Assembly (NCBI GenBank): GCA_027625915.1
Contig: JANTQA010000008.1
Location: forward strand, 7,309,501-7,373,500
Source of the DNA: Anaeramoeba flamelloides
Lineage: Eukaryota > Metamonada > Anaeramoebidae
DNA: 64,000 nt
Reading direction: 5' to 3'
This document shows, in pieces, positions 43,946 to 55,498 of the stretch. The notes under the pieces were generated by a model. The model made no database searches and was not told the origin of the DNA. It saw only the letters and a program-made list of their open reading frames with translations. The number at the start of each line of letters is the position of its first letter. The stretch's first letter is position 1. The translations under genes were made by a program, and so were the position numbers.

Positions 43946-46105
43946 TTAATAATATTTTTGATTTTTTTTCTCATTTCTTTTTAACCAATTTCGATGGAAA
44001 ATTGTGATTGTTCTCATTATTAATAACCTTTCGTTTGGAGATCTAGCGACCAAATAATAGCAATTATTTTGACTTTTTTTTTTACCACGTGATTGTATTT
44101 TAAAAACTCGTTCATTTTCAAGTTCTTTAACTTCGTAATCGCGAGTAAATTTGATTGTTTTTTGAGTTTTGGAATACTTAATTTTGACAGATTTCCTGTT
44201 GACCCACAACAAGCCATTTTGGAAGGGCATTTTCCTTTTAACTATTGCGTGAACGAAAAAAATGACCTTGCCGTCAAGGTAATATTTTTTAGGGCCAAAA
44301 TCGGAAAAGTAATCGTATTCGATCAGATCCCATTCGCGTTTTTCAAATAGCTCTTCATTTTTTTTTTGTAGGATACCAATTTCTTTTTGGTTTTTGGTGG
44401 TTTCCAATAAATTAAGTTTACCGCCTATAAGTGGCGCAACGGAGGTGTCTTTTTTTTGGTTGATTACAAGGTGTGAAAAATCTCTAATACTTACTAGATG
44501 GGAAATGGGCGTTGAGTTTAATTTCTGTTTTTTTTTTTTCTGCCTTTGCTTTTTTTTGATTTCATAATCCTCATCAGAAGAAAAGGGGCTGGAAGAGCTT
44601 GTATCCAAATTGTCATCATTAACTTTGGTTCCAAGGTTGTTTAAGGTTTCCTTTTGGCTTTCGTGGCCAAAAAAGCCAATTTTCAAATTTTTGGTTTTTA
44701 TTTTTGATTGCAATTTGGCCTTTTTCTGCCAGCGGTCTAATAGGCGCTGTATTGTTCTAAACTCGCCTAATTGCTGCTTTAGGTTCTTTGAAATTTTGTA
44801 TGGTGGTAATACTAATAAATTTAAGTTGTTGATATCAATGTATTCCACTTTGGGATTTTTGCCTATTCGTTTGTCCTTCCCGTCCGATAGTTTATATATT
44901 AGCAGAGCAAAGACGATCGAAGACTTGATTTGAAAATTGTCCGCGCAGATGACAATTTTGGAATTGGTTGTGTTGCTTCTTTTATTCTTCAGCAGAATCT
45001 TTCTTGGGTGTGTAGAGTGGATGGAAAATTCCAAGTCTGCCCATTTAGACTTGAACGAATATTCATTGTTTCTTGGGCGGCGGTGGTTGTTTGTTCCTTT
45101 CTTTTTGCCACTGCTTGAATTTACTTTGAAATTGGCACGAATGATCCCGATCGAGACACCCTTTTTATCAAAATATAAAATAACTTTCTGATCAGAGATT
45201 TTCTCATTTTCAAGCAAATTAACACATAAGAAAAAGTCGCCCAAACAACACCAAGACAATGCCTGTAAATAAGACTGCAAATATTCCTTCTTTGTTTGCT
45301 TAATTTGGTCAAACACGCTTGGTTCCAATTCCAAGAGATCGATGGACCCCCACTGCGTGTATGTTCCTAAATAGAATAAAATCTCAAATTGGGACGGCAA
45401 ATCCGGTGACTCAATGTGCTTCACAATGAGATCATGCGCAGCGGTTTGGGAAAGTAGATTTTTGCTCGAATCAAGTGAGACGTTCTTGAAATGAAGCAAA
45501 AAATTTGATGTTTCGGATTGATCGCTTCCATAGCTCCCTAAAGTCGTTCCTGTTGACGAAGATGTGTTTTGTTGGTGATCAGAATTCTCATCTGAACCTT
45601 CGTTTTCGCTTGGGGATGTGGTTTGTTTTTGATCACTCCCAGACGTATCACTACTGAAGGAACTTTCTTTTTTTTCATTCTCCCGATCACTCGTATCTTC
45701 AGAATCGGTTTTCGATGCATCCCAAACAGATCCAAGAGAAGACGCATCGGAATCAGTTTTCTGTTCTTCTGCGTCTTCCCATTCGAAGTTGTCTTCGTTC
45801 ATATTTGCGAAATTATCATGATCATCATCATTTGTTTTTTTGTTTTCTTTTTCCTTTTCACTTTCGCTTTCGCTTTTGCTTTCACTTTCACTCCCCCTTT
45901 CATTTTCTTTTTCAGAAGAACTTTCAGAGTTTTTTTTTTTTTTCTGTTTTTCGATCGTATTGAATTCGCCTTGATCGATCGATTCACTTGAGTAAGGATC
46001 GGTTGTGTGTTTATTTTCACTATCAGAATTGGATGAATTGGTTGTGCTTTTATTTTTTCTTTCATTATTTGAACTACTTGTTGAATCAGTGCCTGAGTTA
46101 CTCAT
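43946..46105 (-). CDS. Ser/Glu-rich protein with possible PH-like domains
   Basis: This single-exon frame encodes 719 residues; I do not recognise the family. Residues 1-200 are disordered and acidic/serine-rich (SESESKSESESEKEKE; EDNFEWEDAEE). Residues about 200-300 look helical and globular (FEILFYLGTYTQWGSIDLLE, LQALSWCCLGDFFLCVNLLE). Residues 305-410 read as beta strands ending in a helix (KVILYFDKKGVSIGIIRANF .. KIVICADN .. IKSSIVFALLIYKL). Residues 460-540 are basic. The C-terminal 600-710 again reads as strands plus a closing helix with a Trp (KVIFFVHAIVKRK, GLLWVNRKSVKIKYS, NCYYLVARSP, RTITIFHRNW). Both folded parts could be pleckstrin-homology-like; that is inference from pattern only. 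The start is the first Met, in a context typical for this window. Repetitive acidic codons give shadow frames on the opposite strand. Confidence 0.8.
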   Translation of the reverse strand: MSNSGTDSTSSSNNERKNKSTTNSSNSDSENKHTTDPYSSESIDQGEFNTIEKQKKKKNSESSSEKENERGSESESKSESESEKEKENKKTNDDDHDNFANMNEDNFEWEDAEEQKTDSDASSLGSVWDASKTDSEDTSDRENEKKESSFSSDTSGSDQKQTTSPSENEGSDENSDHQQNTSSSTGTTLGSYGSDQSETSNFLLHFKNVSLDSSKNLLSQTAAHDLIVKHIESPDLPSQFEILFYLGTYTQWGSIDLLELEPSVFDQIKQTKKEYLQSYLQALSWCCLGDFFLCVNLLENEKISDQKVILYFDKKGVSIGIIRANFKVNSSSGKKKGTNNHRRPRNNEYSFKSKWADLEFSIHSTHPRKILLKNKRSNTTNSKIVICADNFQIKSSIVFALLIYKLSDGKDKRIGKNPKVEYIDINNLNLLVLPPYKISKNLKQQLGEFRTIQRLLDRWQKKAKLQSKIKTKNLKIGFFGHESQKETLNNLGTKVNDDNLDTSSSSPFSSDEDYEIKKKQRQKKKKQKLNSTPISHLVSIRDFSHLVINQKKDTSVAPLIGGKLNLLETTKNQKEIGILQKKNEELFEKREWDLIEYDYFSDFGPKKYYLDGKVIFFVHAIVKRKMPFQNGLLWVNRKSVKIKYSKTQKTIKFTRDYEVKELENERVFKIQSRGKKKSQNNCYYLVARSPNERLLIMRTITIFHRNWLKRNEKKNQKYY

Positions 46106-48220
46106 TAATTTCTATGACTTTTTTTTTTTTTTTTTTGAGTATTTCGAAAAAAACAAGAAAAAAAATGATAAAAAATAAAAAAAAATCTTTGAACAGCCTG
46201 AACAAAGAGAAGTTTATGATTTTTTTTTTTTTTTTTAAAAGTGTTAAACGTTAAACAATAATATTTTTTGCTTCTCACACTTGAAAAATTAACTTTTTCA
46301 GTTGGAGAGATTTTTAAATCGTTAATATTTTTTTTTAATTCTTTTTAGGTTTTGAAAAGCTCTTAAAAGCCTAAATTGAATTTAAATTTCAACCAATAAG
46401 AGGCCTTCTTCATGAATTTGTTTGGTGAATTATTGAGAACATTTATTATCATCATCAAAAATTAACAAAATGGTTGCTATCAGCCTAAGGAAGAATTTTT
46501 TCAAAAAAGAAGTATGTTCTTAAATCTTCCTCTGATGTTCTTTAAGAATTCCTTTCTTGTAAATTTTAAGGAAAGATCATATTGGGAGGGATCTTTAAAA
46601 GAAATTTTTATGAAATTATTAAAAGGAGTTAAAGGAAGGAGAATTTGAAAATCACCAATTAGTATTTCCATTCTGTCAGAAAATAATTTTCTTCTTTTTT
46701 TACTTTGGGAAATAAATATGAAAAAGGGAAATTGTTGAAAGGAAAAACAATCGTATAATTGTTTTTAGTATTCTACCTAAAGACTTTGAAAGAACTGTAT
46801 CTGCTGCAATTAAAAATATGTATTGATAGAATTCAAAAACCATTAATTCAAATACAATCTATGTTCTAGTTTTTTTTTCTTCTTAATTGAATTTAACATT
46901 AAATTGGATGTTGAATTGTACTCCGAAGATTTAGTCGATTTTGAAAGTTTTCTCATTTTATTTTTCAAAGATCATCAAATAATGACTTGAATTTTTTTAA
47001 AATTTTTCGTAATAGTTCTATTTTTTGAAATATTTTTTTAAGGTTACTCTTACTTGAAATGGGAAAGATAATTGCTCTTAATTGATAGTAAAGCCAAGTT
47101 TTTTATGTTTTTAATCAAGGAAGTGTAACTTTGGATGAATTTTCTAGGTTATTTCAAAAAGAATTTTTTGAAAATTACTTCTGAAAATGGAATATGTCAA
47201 TGAAATTATCATATTTGTCAAAATAACCTGGCAGGATAGGTTTGTATTTCAAATTTAAACCAATGTAAGTCCCCTTTTTAGAAGAGTAGAATATTAAATG
47301 ATCAAAGAAATCGACAATAAACAATAAGGAAATATGCTATTGGTTTATTAAAATTTTTGATAAAAGAAATTCTAAAAATAAAAGAACAAATTGAAAATAT
47401 CCCCAAATAATAGAATAAAATTTTGGTATGTTTTTTATCATTAAAAAAAACAACAAATTCATAGAAAAAAATTCTATTTCTACTTTAATTTTGCTCTAAA
47501 TCTCAAATATGATAAGGTAATCTCCAAAATTGGTTTGGTTTTTGGGATTCAATTGAACACTGAATTAGATGTAAACTTGTATCAGAAGAAAAAAAGTATA
47601 GAACATTTTGCTTTGGCATACCAATTTTAATAGTTTTGAATTCATTGATATTTTTGAGACTAAAAGAGTTTCATTTTTATTTGGATCTATGTATTATGTA
47701 CCCAATTTTTTATTGTATATTTATTAAAATACTAAGAGTCGGTTTCCGAAATTGTTTAATTAATTATTAGTAATCTACTTTTTTAACCAAGGATTTAAAT
47801 CCAGGAATATACTTGTTAACAACACAAAAATGAAAAAAAAAAAAAAAAATAAATATTTTTTAGAAATAATCTCGAGAAAGATAAAATTATGTAAATATTT
47901 TGAAATATCCAAAATACTAATCATGCCTTTTTTTTGTTAAAAGTATGATTTAAATTGTTTACATTTTGTCCTGAAAATTGCAATTTGGTAAAATTCCCAA
48001 TGCAAATAGTCAGAGTTGAAATTTTATTAATTTTTCATTTTAATACAACTTTATTCGAACTATAGTATTATTTTAAAATGAAAAAAAAAATCTTGATATA
48101 TAATAAAAATAAAAAATGTTAACGAATGTTGAAAGAAGAAGAATAAAAAAGTATCATGGGACTTCAAAAAAACAACAAGAAATCAGAAGAAATACAAAAG
48201 AATACATACACTATCACGGA
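46106..48220. other. Spacer with a possible decayed coding region
   Basis: No repeat family is seen, and composition is a little less homopolymeric than elsewhere. Short plus-strand stretches read like protein (for example KINKMVAISLRKNFFKKE at 46476, RIIVFSILPKDFERTVSAAI at 46750, GSVTLDEFSRLF at 47125) but are separated by stops and shifts. This may be a worn gene or chance. Confidence 0.25.
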
Positions 48221-48872
48221 TATAAACATTCAAAAATTTTGACTCACTTTATAATGTTAATGTGAGTTGTTTTAAGGTTTTATTACAGTATTCTTAACAA
48301 AAACCTATTTTAAAATTTTTGGGTTAGAATCATTTTTTCTAATTTTGCAAATTTCAGTTTACTTTTTCAAATTTTTATTTTTCTTTATCTTTCTTTTGTT
48401 TTTCTTTTTTTCTTTTTTTTCTTTTTCTTTTTTTTTTCTTTTTTTCAGAAATTTTTGTTTTGGATTTTTTTTATTGTGTTTTTTTTTTAAAAAAAGATTA
48501 TGTGGAAAAAAAACAGAGATCTTCGAAAAGACAAATAATCATGAAAAAAATTGTGACTATGTAATTTCTTTGATTATGAATTTAATTATTCATAAAAAAA
48601 TCTTGATGTTCAACTTTTTTTCAGTGAATGTTCAGTAATAAAAAATCTGTAATGCTCATTTCAAAAATTGTAACTCACTTTTTTTTAGTTTTTAGTTTTA
48701 TTTTTTTTTAATTTTTAAAATATCAGGTTTTTATATATTTAAAATGACTTAAAAGCGAATTAACAATTATATTTAGTTATTAATTGTTCTTGAATACTAA
48801 AGGATATTTTTTTTTTTTTTTTTTCAATTTATTATTTCAGGTGAGTCACAATTTTTGAAAAAGAGTTTATAT
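48221..48872 (+). mobile_element. Element K, copy 2 (about 650 bp)
   Basis: Left end TATAAACATTCAAAAATTTT then GACTCAC; right end GTGAGTCACAATTTTTGAAA then GAGTTTATA. The interior aligns with copies at 38924 and 49290, including poly-T/TTTTTCTTT blocks, a purine run with AGATCTTCGAAAAGAC, and an internal end-like motif at 48660 (TTTCAAAAATTGTAACTCAC). Best-kept ends of the three. Confidence 0.8.
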
Positions 48873-49289
48873 TTCCAAATATCCACCGGGAAGAAGAAAT
48901 TACAAATGTTTCAAGCCGACACAGACAACTTGACAAACATCAAATTATATTTACAAATTTAATATGATTTTATGATTAGACCATTGTCTATTATATTTGT
49001 TTTATGGATATAATATACTAAATATTTCTCATACATAAAAATTTTTATTTTAATTTTTAATTTAAAAACTAAAGATAGATACATAACAAATAAAAAAAAA
49101 AAATACAAGTATATTTGGCAATATTCAATTTATAAACACCTTAAATTTACAATACATGATATTCAAAAGTAATTTATATATTTCGTTATTCACAACCCCC
49201 CCTTTTTTCTCTAAGAATATTTTTTTTTTTTTTTCTTTTTTTCATTTTTTTTTTTTTATTTTGATACATTATAGTTTTATAATAATACA
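48873..49289. other. Short spacer between two element K copies
   Basis: A 417-bp AT-rich stretch; no feature recognised. Confidence 0.4.
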
Positions 49290-49905
49290 AATAAACTTTT
49301 TTTCAAAAATTGACTAACTTTATAATGTTATTGAAAGTTTTTTTGAGAGTTTATTCCATATTCTTATCGCTAATATCTTTTCAATTTTTAGATAGAATCA
49401 TTTTTGTAATTTATTCAAATTTTAGTTTTTCTTTTATTTTTTTCTTCCCCCTTTCATTTTTTTTTTTGATACTTTCATTTTTTTTTTACTTTCTTTTTGA
49501 TTTTCTTTTTTTTGAAAAATTTATCTTTTAAAAAAGTCATTTCCGAAACAAACTAAGATCTTCAAAAAGACAAAAAATAATTTAGAAAATTGAGACTTGG
49601 TACATCCCTTTAAAACGAAATTAATTATTAGTAAAAAATCTTGATTATTCAACTTTTTTTAGTGAAATTTCAGTAATTAAAAATCTGTAATGCTCATTTC
49701 AAAAATTGTGACTAACTTTTTTTTAGTTTTTGGTTTTGTTGTTTTTTCTTTTTTTTTTGTTAGGCTTTTATAGATTTAGAATGATTTAGATTTTAATTAT
49801 CAAATCAAGTTTAAATTATTTATTGTTCTACAATGTTAAAGGATATATATATATTTATAGATAATTTATTATATTGGGTGATTCGTAATTTTCGAACTGT
49901 TTTTA
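49290..49905 (+). mobile_element. Element K, copy 3 (about 615 bp)
   Basis: Left end ATAAACTTTTTTTCAAAAAT then TGACTAAC; right end GGTGATTCGTAATTTTCGAA. The interior is colinear with the copy 1.07 kb upstream in the same orientation (TAATGTTATTGAAAGTTTTT, AGATCTTCAAAAAGAC, internal TTTCAAAAATTGTGACTAAC). No coding capacity. Confidence 0.75.
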
Positions 49906-51193
49906 GATTGAAAATTACTAAATAAATAAATAATGCTTTACTCAATTCCAAGCACCACTTCCCACAAATAATACACAAATAAAACTACATATCCATAACT
50001 ACCCATACTAAAAACATATTTCTTGACTTAAAATAACATTAAATAAAAAAAAAATCTTTTTAAGAAATGAAAAATTTATTTTTTTTTTCTTTCCAAATAT
50101 TGTAATTTGGAAAATCTTTTTACTGAACAAATTTGAAAATGAGTTTAAAAAGGTTCAATTAATTGAAAATTTTTGTACCAAAAAAACTACTCTGTATACT
50201 TATGAAAATATTATAGGGTTTATTGAAATGATATAAATAAATTTTTAAATAAAGTGAAGTGCTATTTTCATATTTGTTCAATAAATCTACGTAAATTTAG
50301 TATTATTTTTATAAAAATTCATTTTTTTTTTTTAACAAAAAATGTATTTTTTCAAAATCATAAAAAATATCAAAAGAAAAATATTTTTTATTACTTTTAA
50401 TCCATGAATTATTCAAACATATTTATTGACTAAATTTTAATTTGTTCATACCTTCAAATTACATTAAATTCAGATATTCCTTAATAACAATTACTTTTCT
50501 CTAAAACTGACTTTATTTTTCGAAAAAAAATTACTTTGATCTTTAATTTCAAAAAAACTTAGTTAATAGTAAAACTTTAAGAAAGTACGTTTAAAATTGG
50601 CACTGGGAATATATTACAAAAACCTCACTTTTATATTGGCTAAGCGTAATTATGATCTTTTATAACAAGATAAAAATGAATTATTTTTTCAAATTAGTCA
50701 TTTTTTGATGTTTTTTTTATTGATTTTATAGTTTTTGTTATACTCTAAAAACTTCACTAAATAAGACCTTAAAAATACACCCAAGAAGATGTTAGCCCAA
50801 TTAGTTTTTAATTTCAGTCAGTCTTTGTGTTTATGTATACGCAACATGTTGAAATTCAATAATTTCTCTATAAATTCCATGTTCATAAAGAAAAAAAGGA
50901 AAAAAAAGAAAAAAATCAAAAAAAAAATTAAAAACTTGGGTATTATAATCATAATAGTACTTTAATTCTTCAAAAATAAAAACTAGTTAATTAAAGAAGA
51001 AAGGTGTTATTGAATTAAAGAAAAAATAAATAGACGAAGAAAAAAAAAACAGTTCATAATTCAATTTTTCAATAGTTTATGATCCAGATTTTTTTTTTCA
51101 TTTTTCTAATTAAAATAAGAGAGGTAAAACTTAAAAAACAACTAAAAAAAAAAAGATGCTTTAAAAATAGAGAGTATAAGTTTTAAAAAAGAC
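49906..51193. other. AT-rich spacer with a repeat J fragment
   Basis: At 50745-50890 it repeats the centre of element J (AATACACCCAAGAAGATGTT, TTAGTTTTTAATTTCAGTCA, GTTGAAATTCAATAATTTCT). The rest is AT-rich DNA with A-rich runs downstream of the transporter gene. Confidence 0.45.
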
Positions 51194-52142
51194 TTAGATT
51201 GTTTCCATATCTTGTTTTTTTTCTTGTCTTGATTGAAGTTTTTTAGCCCAAGAATATAAAGGCTTGCCAACATTTAAAACTTTTTTTTGGAAATATGTAT
51301 TGAGTATAATTGCGTATGCGGTGTAATAAGCAAAAATAGCAACAAATAAAAGGAAAAGTCCTGTTGGGATTGATGAAGTTCCGAAAAAGATATGGAAAAT
51401 CAAAGAAATAAGTGCAATCGAGATCGAAACTAAAATAAGTGGGAAGGTTTTGTTTAGCTGTAAGCTTGCAAGAAGAAGGATCAAAGAAAAAATCAAAAAT
51501 CCAACACAAATCCAACCAAAGTGTTTAAGTTCTTCATGTGAGTCGTCCATGTCAACATAAGCAAGATGAACATAGGTCCATGATAGACCACACCAAAGTC
51601 CCCCATAGATCTAATTTTTTTGAAAACATGTTTCAGTTTTGGGTGGGGAGGAAAAATGAAAAAGGAGAAAAAAAAAATTAAAATGGAACCAAATGAATCA
51701 ATGAAAAAAAAAAGAATCAGCTTCAAGAAAAAAGTAAAGGGGAAAACCAAAATAATAAAAAAAAAAAAATATGTACGACAAAGGCAAAGGATCCAAAGAC
51801 ATTATTAGCAAAAAGCTCTAAAACACCAGCAAGGATTTGTGCAACACCGGGAACCCAAAATAACCAAGGTGCTCTTGCAAGAACGGAGGAGCTTGTCCAA
51901 CCCATATCTGCAGCAATTAAAACACAACAACCAATGCAAAGAGAAAACAAACCGATTGGACCTGGGTTACACACCTTTGATGGGACGCTTACGATAGCCA
52001 TCTCATAGGTTTCTGGAAATGTGACTTCTGAAGTTGGGATCACAATTGTTTGTCCTTTGTGTTGGGTGCTTCTTTGGAGTTGGAGATCACTGTTGTCTCC
52101 AGATTCATCATCAAAAGCGAGGTTTGTCATTTGACAATTCAA
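51194..52142 (-). CDS. GPR1/FUN34/YaaH-type acetate transporter, 2 exons
   Basis: Exon 1 runs 52142 down to 51777 and exon 2 51610 down to 51194, giving 260 residues. The 166-bp intron (GTACAT...ATTAG) is phase 0, and the splice gives FGSFAFV-IYGGLWCGLSW, the family's aromatic stretch after TM3. After a polar N-tail the family signature NPGPIGLFSLCIGC (from residue 59; usual form NPAPLGL) opens TM1. WVPGVAQILAGVLELF is TM3-like, GWICVGFLIFSLILLLASL and later hydrophobic segments complete a six-helix layout, and the C-tail is charged. Members (SatP, Ady2/Ato1) move acetate or succinate with protons across the plasma membrane; some were linked to ammonium export. The fit of an acetate carrier with fermentative metabolism is inference. 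Alternative frames in the intron and over exon 2 are shadows. Confidence 0.9.
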
Positions 52143-53149
52143 AAAATATAAAAATTTATTATGAAGATTTTAGGAAAAATGAGCAAAAAATTTAAATTGG
52201 GAGAAATTAATAGATAATTTCATTAAAACGAATTTAAGAGTTTGTGAAACTTTTTTGAATTGAGTATGAACTTAGATTCATTGTATCAGTGTTTTTTTGA
52301 GTTTTAAGAGTTGAAAAAACTTGGAGAAATTGCTATTTGAATACTAGAAATAAGGATTTTAAGGGACAAATAGACAAAAAAAATCTTGAGTCTTTTTCTT
52401 AAGAATTAACATCACCATAGATTTCTCTATAAACAAAGTATGTTGAAATCGGGTGTAAATGGTATTAGTGCACCATGGCTCAAATAACTCTAAAAAATCT
52501 ATTCTAAATATTATTGCACAATAAATTATTACATTTTTTACTAATTGATTACATATAAAAATTTTCATATTGAAAAAAATTTTTTTTATAATTCCTTTTT
52601 CCAAATCTAAAAATAGAAACCCAAAAGACAGTATTCTGGTATTTAATTATTTAGATTTAGAACTTCCAAAAGTAACTATTTTAATAATTGTTTTAATTTC
52701 AAAGATTAACTCAATAATCATCAACATAAAAGCACAAAGAATGATTAGTTTTGTTTGTTTTTGATAAAGCTAATTGTAGCATCGATATATTTCGAATGAG
52801 TTCAGAAATAACATGTCAAAAAAATTTATTTGTTAATTATTTGTTTTTTTAAAAAAAACAAATTTTTTAGTAACTAATCTACATTTCACCACAAATTTAA
52901 GAAAGATATTTTTAAACTTTTGAGTCAGAATATTGATAATTCAACCATTAAATTTGTGGTGAAAAGCAGACTTTATTCTGAGATTGTTAGGGTTTTTTAC
53001 TAATGCAAGGATCTTTTTTAATTGATGAGATCAACAAATATTACTAGTTGACCAATGGATTTTTTAGAGCCATTTGAACCCTGTAGTACTAATGTGGTTA
53101 CACCCAATAACGACATACCTTGCTCGTAAGCTTCTCATTGGTAGATGCT
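52143..53149. other. Upstream region of the transporter and spacer
   Basis: It holds a short palindrome at 52881-52965 (TTTCACCACAAATTTAA against TTAAATTTGTGGTGAAA) and a G+C-richer patch at about 53040-53149 (CATTTGAACCCTGTAGTACT; CAATAACGACATACCTTGCT) that I could not fold into a tRNA or 5S rRNA. Confidence 0.4.
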
Positions 53150-53341
53150 AATACCTTAAGGGACTGATCTCTATCCAATTTTTTCATCACAATTTAATAG
53201 AGATTGAAAAAATTTCATTCCAATTACTTAGATTTGAAAACCATGTCAATTTTCAATATTAAACATATTTCTAGATAAGGAATCCTTATTTAGAAATTGG
53301 TCAAAAAAAAAAAAAAAATACTAGAGAATAGTCCCTTAACA
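53150..53341. mobile_element. Short inverted-repeat element (about 190 bp)
   Basis: CCTTAAGGGACTGATCTCTA on the left pairs with TAGAGAATAGTCCCTTAA on the right, and AATTGG.. motifs lie inside. The same TAGTCCCTTAAG word ends repeat I at 57625 and 61078, so these may share ends. It abuts the element F copy. Confidence 0.5.
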
Positions 53342-53960
53342 AATTCAAAAAACAATTGCCATTTTGTGTGAAAGGAATTGATATATCAACATACTGTTAA
53401 CATTTCCGATCATTACTAAACGTTATTAACAACTGAGAGAAATTGCCTTCAAAAAGAAAATTTTTGTTATATTTTATTACTCTTAATTTTAATAACCTAA
53501 AATATTTTTTTCTTTTAAAGGAACAAAAAAAGAAAAATTTAAAATCCAATCGTGTATACCTGTTCTTTGTACAATATTACCCAAACCAAGCTTTTATTCA
53601 ACTTTCCATTTCATAAGAGAAATCGGTTCAATGAACATAATCCCATAAAACCAGACAACTCCCAGAACTAACCCATACTTATAACGACATTAGCATACCG
53701 ATAGACTTATCTTAACAAATACTAAGACACCCTAATATACCCCAAAATCATCAAAAAAATCTTTAGAGTTGGTTTAAAAATAGAAATTCACAAAAAAAAA
53801 CATTTATTCTGAAAGTAAAAATTTTATTTTATAGGTAAACTGAGTATATTGAACTCTATGGGGTCGTAAAATTTCTTCAAAAGCTGTTTTTTAGTGGTTA
53901 AAAAAAGTTTATGTATTTCCAATTTTCAGGTTTTTTTTGGGAATATTTCAAAAAGCCATA
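53342..53960 (+). repeat. Element F, copy 2 (diverged)
   Basis: Colinear with 5025-5562: CCATTTTGTGTGAAAGGAAT, TGATCATTA-like text, a C/A-rich middle (CCAGACAACTCCCAGAACTA), CTGAGTATATTGAACTCTAT, and the end TTTTTTTTGGGAATATTTCA. The left terminal arm is missing. Confidence 0.65.
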
Positions 53961-54595
53961 AACAGAATTTGTTGGTAATTCATCATCAACCATCGAGTTT
54001 ACACCTCTAAAACAAAATTATAAATAATAATTCATTCTTTATTCTTTATTTTTTAATTTTTTACTGATAATTAAATCAAAATAAAAATATAGGTTTTAAT
54101 GTTAAAATATATTACCACAATATCCCAAATCAAGTTATAATAATATTGAGACAGTGATATGTATCAAAATTTATCAAGAAACATTATGAAAATTTATATA
54201 AATGTACAACAATCAATAATTGCAAAAAAAAAAAACCAAAATTCTTTGGTTTTAATTTTAAAATCTCACAAAAGTTAAAAAAAAAAAACACGTAAATCAT
54301 TATGAAACAAAAAAATCGAACATTTAAGTAAAATATAGTTGGATCTGAATATACATGTTTTTAAATGGGACTTATTTCCCTTCCAATAATAATATATAAA
54401 ACCAAATCAAATGATGATCAAGTTCGTATTTCAATATATATAAGTAGATATAAAATCAAAAATTAATTCGAAATTCTTGACTTTGAACATATTTCAAAAA
54501 AAAAAAGTATTTTCAAAAAAAGATAATGAAAATATCAATCAAGAAGTAGACAAATAAATTGAATTTTATAGATATTTGTTTTGAAAGTTTGGACA

Positions 54596-54828
54596 GTATT
54601 ATTTTTTATTCTTGTTTTTTGATTGATTGGATATTGTTTTGAACAAGTTTAATTTGATTAATCATCATTTGAATAAATATTATGTTATGATTTTAAAAGC
54701 TTGATTCAAAAATAAAAGAATTTGATTTCAAATAAAAGATATTTTTAAACATGGACACAACAATATTCCCGAATATTAACTATTAAAAATCTTGTCCCGG
54801 ATTATTTTCAAGGTAGGTATTTTTTTCA
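54596..54828 (-). mobile_element. MITE family A, half copy
   Basis: It matches the right half of the reverse complement of 234-712: CTTGTTTTTTGATTGATTGG, GTTTTGAACAAGTTTAATTT, AAAATCTTGTCCCGGATTAT, ending GGTAGGTATTTTTTTC. The other half is absent. Confidence 0.75.
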
Positions 54829-55304
54829 ATATTATACGTTTAAAACCTTCTCTTTCTTTTTAAGTACAGTTTGTTTAAAAATATTTTATTAAAACTACAA
54901 AACACGCTTTGCAAGAAGAATAGTTGGGGTTTGAAAAAACAACTGACCTAAATATTATAAATCTTATTGGCAACTTTTTGAAAATAACAAGATTAATTCA
55001 ATATTTTAAACAGTTTCTAGATCCCCTTGCCAAACACAATTAAAAAACACACCCTTGATTTAACTCCCCTTCAAAGAGGCTATAATTTTGGCATTCCTTA
55101 ATTTGCACTTCCTACTAATTTCACTTTTTTATCTTTTACTACAAAAGTTTTCAAATTATTATATCATATTATAATTTCTTTTTCTTTGAGATATTCTATT
55201 TATTAAGGTATTATCCACGTTTAGAAAAAAAATAAGAGACTGTAACAATGACTTGTTTAAGATTTATTGGAAAAAAAGAGAATTAAGGGTGTTTTTTAAA
55301 AGCA
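54829..55304. other. Gene-free AT-rich spacer
   Basis: No feature recognised. Confidence 0.35.
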
Positions 55305-55498
55305 CAGCCAGTTTTGAAATTAATACACAAACTTTCAAAAAAATTTAGGGTAAAAAAAATCTCAAATTAAAGCACAAAATTTGGAATTTTTTTTTTGACA
55401 ATTTATTTTACTAGAATTTGAATTCTGTACCTTAATTTGAGATTTTCATTGTGCCTTAATTTTCATTGAAGTTTGTTCCTTAAAAGTGGAACTGACTG
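55305..55498. mobile_element. MITE family B, copy 3 (194 bp)
   Basis: The right end (TTCCTTAAAAGTGGAACTGACTG in part, then TA) is well kept; the left end CAGCCAGTTTTGAAATTAAT is worn. The interior TTTGAGATTTTCATTGTGCC matches the intact copy at 29565. Confidence 0.8.

Noticed and set aside
51243-51750. Overlapping minus-strand frames around exon 2 of the transporter
   Set aside because: Only the frame continuing from exon 1 through the ATTAG acceptor at 51611 keeps the transporter's membrane helices.
53040-53170. Possible tRNA or 5S rRNA gene in a G+C-richer patch
   Set aside because: I could not form an acceptor stem with a T arm, and no 5S consensus blocks are present.
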